This document shows, piece by piece, positions 56,238 to 64,000 of a stretch of DNA of 64,000 nt. Numbering within the stretch: position 1 is the first letter of the stretch; each line of letters opens with the position of its first letter. Below the pieces are notes generated by a model. That model was not told the DNA's origin. It was given only the letters and a program-made list of their open reading frames with translations, and made no database searches. The translations under genes were made by a program, and so were the position numbers. This DNA is from Trebouxia sp. TZW2008 (taxonomy: Eukaryota > Chlorophyta > Trebouxiophyceae > Trebouxiales > Trebouxiaceae): NCBI GenBank assembly GCA_002118135.1, contig BDIU01000413.1, positions 439 through 64,438 on the forward strand, given 5' to 3'.

Positions 56238-59200
56238 GCCTTCTGGTGGCAAAACAAGGATGAAGTTTCATTGCCAAAGGATGTGTGGGAAGTAACTGAA
56301 CAGGTAAGTGTTGAAAGTCTGTAGCCTTGCTGATAATAACAGCCAAGCCGCAGAAGCAGTCAATCACCATTCATAGTGCTCAACACGCAATGCGCATTAC
56401 GCAATATGTGGTGTTTAAGAACTCCAGCCACTGAGATGCAGTGCAAATTGTGGAATACGCAATACATTGTCACCGATGCGTCATATGCAATACGCAAGTG
56501 TTCTGAGGTACCATCAGCTGGGAGTAAGAGCATGGTGATTGTTTCTCTGAACAGAAGCCTTGTGCACTGCTTGCCACAGGAGTACGATATTATCCAGTCA
56601 GAACGCAAGAGAGCCAAGGCGCAAGACAAGCGTATCAAGGCGGCTGGGCCAGCTTTCCAGGACCTTTTCATAGATGATCCAGATGACACCGACTGGGAGC
56701 TTCCAAGTGAGAGTGAGCTTGAGGAAGCAATGGACGATGTAGAAGATTTGATTGGGTATCAACCTGGATATCAACACGTTGACGCTTATATGAATCCAGA
56801 CCAGTATGTGCCAATCGATGTTCTCGGCCCAGTGAAACAAGAGCCAGAACCCAAATGGAATCGCCTGCCCAGAATGATCTACAGAGAGTTTTACTACGGG
56901 CTGCAGCAGCGCAACTGGACATCCAAGCACTATGATCCATCAGTGGAGCCATGGGATCTCAAGTTCTTCCGTGACGTTGGCATGGCTCGGTTTGAGGGGT
57001 ACAGGGTACTGCTGACTAAGCCCGATGGCAGCCAGATGCGCGTGCATCTGCCCGAGTGTGGCTCAGATCACCACCTCAACACTCATCTCCAGGCGGTAAC
57101 TTCTGGCAGCTCAGAGCATGAGGATAAGCTTTGGGGCACACTTGTTCGCACCAACTTCTTTGAGCCAGAGACCGAGTACGAGCCTTGGACCAACAAACCC
57201 CTCAGCTTTGTACAGTATGGCTACAACCAGATCTTTGAGCAGCTGTTTCAGGCGTTTGAGCAGCAAGTCCCAGCACATGTCAAGGAACAATATTGGCGGA
57301 CGTGGCAAATGAACCCTGATGATGACAAGTACAGCTGTCCTGGCGACAAGAGTCTGTCGTTTTCCTTTCATCTGGGAGAAGAACCAAAGGAATACTTCAA
57401 ATGGGTTCCGCGATTTGCCCAAAAAGTTTATTGGGGCATAACCGAACCATTTAGGCATCGTCTTCCGTATTTGTGGCCAGTGCCTGTGGCCTTCGCGTTT
57501 GTTATATACCTTGGCCTTGTAAGGTAATTCAATTTTCTGTCAGCATGTCACGTCACCTGCCAGCTAGCTGTATCCGCTTGCGCATTTGTTTGTCGATGAG
57601 CCATATCTTCGTCATTGTCTTTGAAACCTCTTGGGAGTATTATCATACACTCTCTCAATGGCATTCCAGACAAGCTTTCACTGACATTGTTGGGTGACGG
57701 CTGCTGTTGTCTCTTGTTTTGCATGATTGTCAAACATGCATCATGTTTGTCACACTCCACTGTCCTGTTATACATTTGTTCACGCATATGTACATCACAA
57801 ACTCTCTGCAAGCATTGAGTGTCATGATTTGTTGTCATTGCGTGAAAATGTGCCCAGCAAGCAACTGTATGTGCATAGTCATTCTTTCATATTGAGAAGC
57901 TATGTCCAGCATGCGACCTTATGTATGTCATTGTTTGCCTTCATGTTGAGAAGCTGTGTCCAGCATACAACCTTATGTGCGTCTGGTTTGGTTGCCCTTT
58001 TTGAGAAGCCGTGTCCAGCATGCAAGATCATGAATGTCACTGTTTGTTTTAATTTCAAGAAGCTGTGCCCAGCATGCTTGTGTGCATCATTGCTTTGCTT
58101 CATCATGACACGCTGTCTCCATGCAAGCTGATGTGTCGAAAAGGCCAATGTAATGCAGGAAGCCAGATGTGATCCCAGAAGATTTACAGGCAGCCAAAGA
58201 GTACGCACAATCTAAAGCCAAGGCGCGCAAAGAGGGCATGACCGACGTCAGGTTCTCAGATGTGGCCGGGCTAGACCACGTCATTGATAGGTTGCAGCAG
58301 ATGGTGACTTTCCTGCGGAACCCCACAGACGAGCGATTCACAAGGCTTGCAAGGCCTCCCAAAGGCGTTCTGTTGGAAGGAGACCCAGGTGTGGGCAAAA
58401 CTTTGATAGCCAAGGCTGTTGCAGGCGAAGCAGGAGTTCCTTTCTTTCAGGTCTGCAATTGTTTCTGCATCAAAACTCATTGGGGTTTAATTCCCACCAT
58501 AGAAAGTGCAAACATTCCTTAAGACTGTACGCCCTACAACCTAACCAATCCCCCTAGCAAAAACCAAATTGTGAACTTTTCTTAGGGTTTTCCCAACCCT
58601 AGCGCACGAAATCTAGTGAAGTACAATGTCAGGGTTGCAATTCAGCATCGTTCATCTTCAACATGCGATCATCGACATGCAATTGAGTGAGATTCACTGA
58701 CCAGCCAGGCGCACACAGCAGCAGATAACCGCCTCCAAGCAAACTGTCCAGAGCCATGTCGTGCCAGCGTAAGCAAATTGTCACCTCAACTCTATGCTGA
58801 CCGTTCTGCAACTGCACCTGATCACCTTGACTTTAGGAAACCAAGTTCTTCAGTCATAACTGCATTACATAATTCGGCTACAAAGCACCTGGTGTATGTT
58901 TTACAGCCTGACAGCTCGCTCCTCTGCAGCTGCATGATTGTTGCAGGTCTGCCTTTCTTAAAGGCTGTTGTTTGCACTGTAGCAGCCGTCTCATCTGCAG
59001 CTTGATGCCTGAGGCAGGGATGCCTTTCTTGGAGGTTTGCGTCTGTACTGTAACAGCTTTCTCATTTGCAGCTTCATGCTTGCAGCAGATTTGCCTTTCA
59101 TTGACATTTGCACCTGCATTGCTCATTTGCAACTTCATGCTTGAGGGTTGCAAACTCATAAATTGTTTTCTCTTTTCTGCAAATGAGTGGCAGTGAAAAA

Positions 59201-62200
59201 AGCCATTGTGGGGATTGCGCTCTCCCTGATAGTCACATAGCTAGATTAGAACAGTCATATGTGAAGGAAGAATCATTATCAAGTTTGCAGAACATATGAG
59301 GAATGATTCCTCCTTCCTGCAGATGAGTGGCAGTGGTTTTCCAGAAGCCATCGTCGGAAACGCATTTAGAGTGTTCAAGTTATTTACAAGAGGCATGATC
59401 TGAACATATCTTTTAAGCTCACAAAACGATTTCTCTTTCCTGCAGATGGTTGGCATGACTTTGTAGAAGCCATGGGGGGAAATGCACTCGGAGTGTCAGC
59501 ACAGTCACACGGAAAGATCAGGACCTGAACGTGGCTTGCAAGCTCAACGATTGATTCCTGTTCCCTGCAGATGAGTGGCAGTGAGTTTGTAGAAGCCATT
59601 GTAGGTGTGTGCGCAGCGCGTGTGCTGAACTCACATATGTAGATTAGAGTCTCATCACAATCCGCAAACTCAAAACATGAATCCACTTTCCTGCAGATGA
59701 GTGGCAGTGAGTTTGTAGAAGCCATTGTGGGTGTTGGAGCAGCTCGTGTGCGTGATCTCTTCAAGAGAGCGGCAGCCCAAAAGCGACCATGTATCATTTT
59801 TGTGGATGAAATTGACTCTTTGGGAGCTAAAAGGTCCACCCTTGGGGAGTCCACAAATGAAGAGCGTGAGCAGACGCTGAATCAGCTGCTGACTGAGATG
59901 GACGGCTTTGCATCAAGTGAGCAAGCATTGTCTTGTCTGATTTTTGACATGCTACATCATATGTACCCATTGTGATGCTCACAACAAGCCAGCCCGTCAA
60001 GACAGGACTTGTGCCACACGCATAAAGCATGTTTACCAGAAGGTGTCATCAAGTGAGGAAGCATTGTCTTGTCTGAATTTTGACATGCTACATCATATGT
60101 CCCCATTGTGATGCTCACAACAAGCTAGCCCGTCGAGACAGGACTTGTGCCTCACACATAAAGCATGTTTACCAGAAGGTGTCATCAAGTCAGGAAGCAT
60201 TGTCTTGTCTGAACTTTGACATACTACAACACATGTCCCCATTGTGATGCTCACAACAAGCTAGCCTGTCGAGACAGGACTTGTGCCACACACATATAGT
60301 AGGATTATTAGAAGTTGTCATCAGTGATCATCAAAGGAAGCTGTCTAGTCGTAATCATCATCATCATTGTTGCTGTCATTGTCATTGTGATTGTCATTGT
60401 CACTACCATTGTAATCCTCCCCAATATATGCAGAGCCTGATCCATCACTTTCCTTCCCTCTGCCATTTCTTGCTTTTCCTCTCTCAGGCCTCTGGCTCAG
60501 GGGCTTTTGACTTGAGATTGTATCACAAGTTGAACTGCAGTCAACTTTGTATCAGGCTGTTGAGTGTCAATGGCACATTCATCTTATTTGCAGGCCCTGG
60601 GATTTTTCATGGCTGCAACCAACAGGGCTGATCAGTGCTAAATGGCTCAGGCTCTTGTTGCTCGTCTTTTCTCTTCTGGCTTCACCCTGGACAGTTCCTC
60701 AGGGACTTTGTGTTCATATTTGTGTTCTTGCAGGCTCTGGTGCTCCTGTTCATGGCTGCAACCAATAAGTCACAACAGGGCTCATGAAAAGGATGCTGTC
60801 TTCTCTGTGCTGAACAGAAGCGCAACTGCTCAAAGGCTGCTTGTGTTGATTACTGCAGGCTCTCAAGTTCTTTTCATGGCTGCACTGAACAGGGCTGATG
60901 AACAGGATGCTGCGTCTTCTTTTCTAACCAGAAGCACAACTTCATTGGGGCTTTTGTCTTCATGTTTGCAGGCTCTGGACATCTTATATGGCTGCAACCA
61001 ACATGGCGTATCAATGAAAAGCTGCTCTGACAAGACCAGGGCATCTTGCGGTTCTTTTCTGGAGACTCGCTGAACAAGTGCTCAGTTGCTTTTGTTCTTA
61101 TGTTTGCAGGCTCTGAGGTTGGTTCATGGCTGCAACCAACAGGGCTGAACAGTTGGGCGCTGCCCTCACAAGGCCCAGGCATTGTGTCCTGCTTTTCTTC
61201 TGTCTTCGGGTCTCTTGTCAGCAATTCGCTCACGTGTTCTGTCCCCATGTTTGCAGGCTCTGGACTTTTCTTCTGGCCTCTTGCTGGACAAACACTTAGG
61301 GGTTCTGTCCTCGTGTTTGCAGGCTCTGGAGTTCTTCTATGGCCGCAACCAACAGGGCTGATCAGCTGGATGCTGCTTTGACAAGATCAGGGCATCTTCA
61401 TTTCCAAACTCTTGCTGGACAAGTGCTCAGTTGCTTTTATCCTCATGTTTGCAGGCTCTGGAGGTTGGTTCATGGCTGCAACCAACAGGGCTGATCAGTT
61501 GGGCGTTGCCCTCACAAGGCCTGGGCATTGCGTCCTGCATCTCTTCTGTCTTCGGATCTCTTGTCAGCAATTCGCTCACAGGTTCTGTTCCCATGTCTGC
61601 AGGCTCTGGACTTCTCTTCTGTCCTCTTGCTGGACAACCACTTAGGGGTTCTGTCCTCATGTTTGCAGGCTCTGGAGTTCTTCTATGGCTCCAACCAACA
61701 GGGCTGGTCAGTTGGACGCTGCCCTGACAAGACCAGGGCATCTTGCATTCCTTTTCCAAGACTTGCTGGACAAGTGCTCAGTTGCTTTTGTTCTTATGTT
61801 TGCAGGCTCTGAGGTTGGTTCATGGCTGCAACCAACAGGGCTGGTCAGTTGGGCGCTGCCCTCACAAGGCCCGGGCATCGCGTCCTGCTTTTCTTCTGTC
61901 TTCGGATCTCTTGTCAGCAATTCGCTCACGTGTTCTGTCCCCATGTTTGCAGGCTCCTCTGGACTTTCCTTCTGGCCTCTTGCTGGACAAACACTTAGGG
62001 GTTCTGTCCTCATGTTTGCAGGCTCTGGAGTTCTTCTATGGCCGCAACCAACAGGGCTGATCAGCTGGACGCTGCTTTGACAAGATCAGGGCATCTTCAT
62101 TTGCAAACTCTTGCTGGACAAGGGCTCAGTAGCTTTTGTTCTTATGTTTGCAGGCTCTGGAGGTTGGTTCATGGCTGCAACCAACAGGGCCAATCAGTTG

Positions 62201-63967
62201 GACGCTGCCCTGACAGGACCAGGGCACCTTCGTTTCCAAACTCTTGCTGGACAAGTGCTCAGTTGCTTCTGTCCTCATGTTTGCAGGCACTGGAGTCTTG
62301 TTCATGGCTGCCACCAACAGGTCTGACGCTTTGGACGCTGCCCTCACAAGGCCCGGGCGTTTTGACTGGATCGTGCCTGTTGCAAAACCCAACCAGGCAG
62401 CACGTGTAGACATCCTCAAGGTGTGCACTCTCAAAACAATTGTCTTTTTTGATCGGCCCCAAGTTCATGATGCTCAAACAATGCCTAGTCATTGCGTTTG
62501 ACTGGCGGGTGACTGTTGCCACGTCAACCAGGCAGCGTGTGTAGAGATCCTCAAGGTCGGCACTGTCAGTATGATCTCTTAGTGTTAGCAAGTGGTTGCC
62601 TCTGAAGACAGACAATTTCTGTACTGTCTGTAGATATGCTCACAATTTGCACTGTCAGAATGAGTTTCTTGCCTGTCTTTCTGTCTGGAACCCAACTGTC
62701 TCCCTGGCTTACTGTCTGCAGGCAAATCTAGGTATGCAGTGTCCAAATAATTGTCTGTCTTACTTTCAACAAGTCAAGGCTTTTGACATTCCATATCTTT
62801 GCATGTATTATATCATCCTCATCAAGATCAGTGATGTCATCGTCACCATTTGCATTACTTTTATCGCTGTCATTAATTTTTCTTGATGTTTTACATATTC
62901 TCATCATAGTTGATGTGCTGCTGTCCCGTGTGTGGTCAGTACGCTCAGTCCATTGGCAGATGAAGTGGACTTGGCTCAAGTGGCCATCAGCATCATCATT
63001 GTTGCCATTGTTCTTGCTTTTACATGGAAATCGTTCCTGCCGTCGTCACCATCATTGTTGCTTAAGCATCATGCTGATCTGTCATGTGTACACAAGTACA
63101 CATACGCACAAAGCCACTGTGGACTTGATTCAAGTGGCCATCATCAATATTGTTGACACTTTACTGCTTCTACTTTGAACTCAAGCTTACCATTACAAGA
63201 CATCGTTTCTGCTATCATCACCATGCTGATCTGTCAAATGTGACCGGCACATACACACACGCCAAGCCACTGGCAGGTGTGGCGGACTCGGCTCAAGTGG
63301 CCATCGTCATCACTATTATTGACATTGTTCTTGCTTTTACTTGGAAGTCATTCCTCCCATTATCACCATCATTGTTGCTATCATTATCATGCGTCATGTG
63401 TATACAAGTACAGACACGCACAAAGCCACTGACTTAATTCAAGTGGCCATCATCATGACTGTTGATCTTGTCACTGCTTTCGCTTGGAAGTCGTTTTTCC
63501 CGTTGTCACCATCATTGTTGCTTAATTGTCATGCTGATCTGTCACTTGTACGCAGATACACACACGCCAAGCCACTGGCAGATGTAGTGGACTTGGCTCA
63601 AGTGGCCATCATCATTATTGTTGATCTTTTTAGAGTAAACTCTTGTTGTAAGGACACTCAATGTAAGGACAGTTTTGATGTAAGGACAGTGCTGTTTGGA
63701 ACACATCACTGTGTTCTGACTGCAGTGGTCCCTCTGAGTAAGGAAAACTTGTTGTCTGGGCAATTTCTTGGTATCCAAGAGCAGTTGTTACAACAAGAGC
63801 TTGCTGTACTACTTTTACTTGCAAGTCATTCCTACCGTGGTCACCATCATTGTTGCTATCATTATCATGCTGATCTGTCATGTGTACACAGGTACACACT
63901 CGCACAAAGCCACTGGCGGATGATGTGGACTTGGTTCAAGTCGCCAAAGATCTGCCTGGACTCTCAG
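56238..63967 (+). CDS. FtsH/FtsHi-like plastid AAA protein, partial at both ends
   Basis: Exons: 56238-56303, 56580-57523, 58159-58450, 59697-59916, 62287-62420 and 63892-63967, all phases matching; the 3' part lies beyond the window. A long exon encodes a soluble region ([40 protein letters not shown]) ending in one membrane segment ([18 protein letters not shown]). The AAA domain then has [18 protein letters not shown], Walker [30 protein letters not shown], Walker [28 protein letters not shown], the second region of homology [20 protein letters not shown] with both arginine fingers, and [20 protein letters not shown]. The long N-terminus and single membrane segment recall plastid FtsHi subunits of the Ycf2-FtsHi import motor rather than classical FtsH. 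Whether the HEXXH protease motif exists cannot be seen. Confidence 0.87.
57841..58110 (+). repeat. Five intronic copies of a 54-bp unit
   Basis: Units containing GAGAAGCTGTGTCCAGCATG start at about 57841, 57895, 57949, 58003 and 58058 in the intron before exon 58159. They are imperfect and have no coding potential that matches the gene. Confidence 0.85.
58935..59640 (+). repeat. Decayed copies of the FtsH-like exon 59697-59916
   Basis: Copies of the exon start CTGCAGATGAGTGGCAGTGA ([14 protein letters not shown]) occur at about 59183, 59322, 59444 and 59569. Weaker traces of their flanks lie at about 58946-59110. Period is about 125-140 bp. Only the copy at 59697 carries on into [15 protein letters not shown] and the Walker B exon body. 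Confidence 0.85.
59911..60310 (+). repeat. Three copies of a 135-137 bp unit that includes the splice donor
   Basis: The unit starting CATCAAGTGAGCAAGCATTG begins at 59911, 60048 and 60183. The first contains the real donor of exon 59697-59916 (CATCAA/GTGAGC). The second repeats the donor as GTGAGG, and the third has lost it (GTCAGG). The rest of the unit is non-coding (GACATGCTACATCATATG, ACAACAAGC). Confidence 0.9.
60350..60420. repeat. CAT/CATTGT simple repeat
   Basis: A run of ATCATCATCATCATTG passes into several TGTCATTGTCATTG units in the FtsH-like intron. Confidence 0.85.
60590..62286 (+). repeat. About fourteen decayed copies of the FtsH-like SRH exon in a higher-order array
   Basis: Copies of the exon start GCAGGCTCTGGAGTTCTTCT then ATGGCTGCAACCAACAGGGC begin near 60594, 60731, 60858, 60969, 61109, 61254, 61320, 61453, 61601, 61667, 61803, 61950, 62019 and 62152. 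The intact exon follows at 62287. Copies at 61254, 61601 and 61950 are short stubs. From 61109 the order full-stub-full repeats every 344-350 bp, forming a higher-order unit that occurs about three times plus a part. In the copies checked, the frame needed for [18 protein letters not shown] is lost or runs into a stop just after the acceptor, and none continues into RFDW. Confidence 0.93.
62950..63610 (+). repeat. Five decayed copies of the FtsH-like exon 63892-63967
   Basis: Copies of CCACTGGCGGATGATGTGGA then CTTGGTTCAAGTCGCC ([12 protein letters not shown]) lie near 62956, 63112, 63272, 63426 and 63573. Spacing is about 150 bp, and they are interleaved with ATCATCATTGTTG intron repeats and GTACACA acceptor regions. 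The intact copy at 63892 is last and continues into KDLPGLS. Confidence 0.9.
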
Positions 63968-64000
63968 GTGAATCCTCACAATTGTCCCTCATCGGCATCA

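Noticed and set aside
60590..62286. Tandem FtsH-like exon copies as several separate genes or as domain repeats of one protein
   Set aside because: The copies checked lose the required frame near the acceptor or fail to continue into the rest of the exon. Only the last copy links the Walker B exon to the following exon in phase.
1..64000. Transposons or retroelements as the source of the repeats
   Set aside because: No transposase, reverse transcriptase or terminal repeats were recognised, and the repeats are made of local exon and intron sequence.

Overview
The window looks like nuclear DNA of a green alga (Viridiplantae, probably a chlorophyte). The genes are split by many GT-AG introns, often ending in TGCAG, and base composition is balanced. 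The gene set mixes plastid functions (a trigger factor, an FtsH/FtsHi-type AAA protein, a plastid-type YqgE/AlgH protein, a decayed plastid-like tRNA-His) with cilium and spindle genes absent from flowering plants as far as I know (a QRICH2/C16orf96-like DUF4795 protein, SKA1). Genus cannot be fixed from sequence alone.

Layout. 161-2038 (+) WRAP73, 5' end outside the window; 2174-5543 (-) SLU7 splicing factor; 6043-17567 (+) QRICH2-like, with a plastid-like tRNA-His in an intron; 18218-19816 (-) SKA1; 20161-22261 (+) C2orf69-family protein; 22262-24755 unassigned; 24756-26126 (+) pirin; 26809-27110 (+) unknown small exons; 28417-31975 (+) AlgH/UPF0301; 32230-39746 (-) galactokinase; 40050-46461 (+) trigger factor; 47663-49343 (-) eIF5A; 49344-54046 sparse, with a PNRC/EDC1-like decapping motif ORF at 52382-52682; 54752-55013 (-) a small ATP synthase subunit e-like protein; 56238-63967 (+) FtsH/FtsHi-like gene leaving the right edge. 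Exon models were built by hand. For nearly every gene the codon phases agree at all junctions and the summed lengths are multiples of three. Exon ends may be off by one base.

The most striking property is that introns are full of decayed copies of the neighbouring exon together with its splice acceptor. These intragenic tandem duplications occur in QRICH2-like, AlgH, galactokinase, trigger factor and FtsH, on both strands. In most families the intact copy is the last one in the direction of transcription. The extreme case is the second-region-of-homology exon of the FtsH gene, with about fifteen copies arranged in a higher-order repeat of about 347 bp. In galactokinase two divergent, fully open, phase-compatible copies of the ATP-loop exon (motif 2) survive and could be mutually exclusive alternative exons.

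Several genes are arranged head to head with short shared upstream regions (SLU7/QRICH2-like, SKA1/C2orf69, galactokinase/trigger factor). No transposase, reverse transcriptase, rRNA or CRISPR array was seen.
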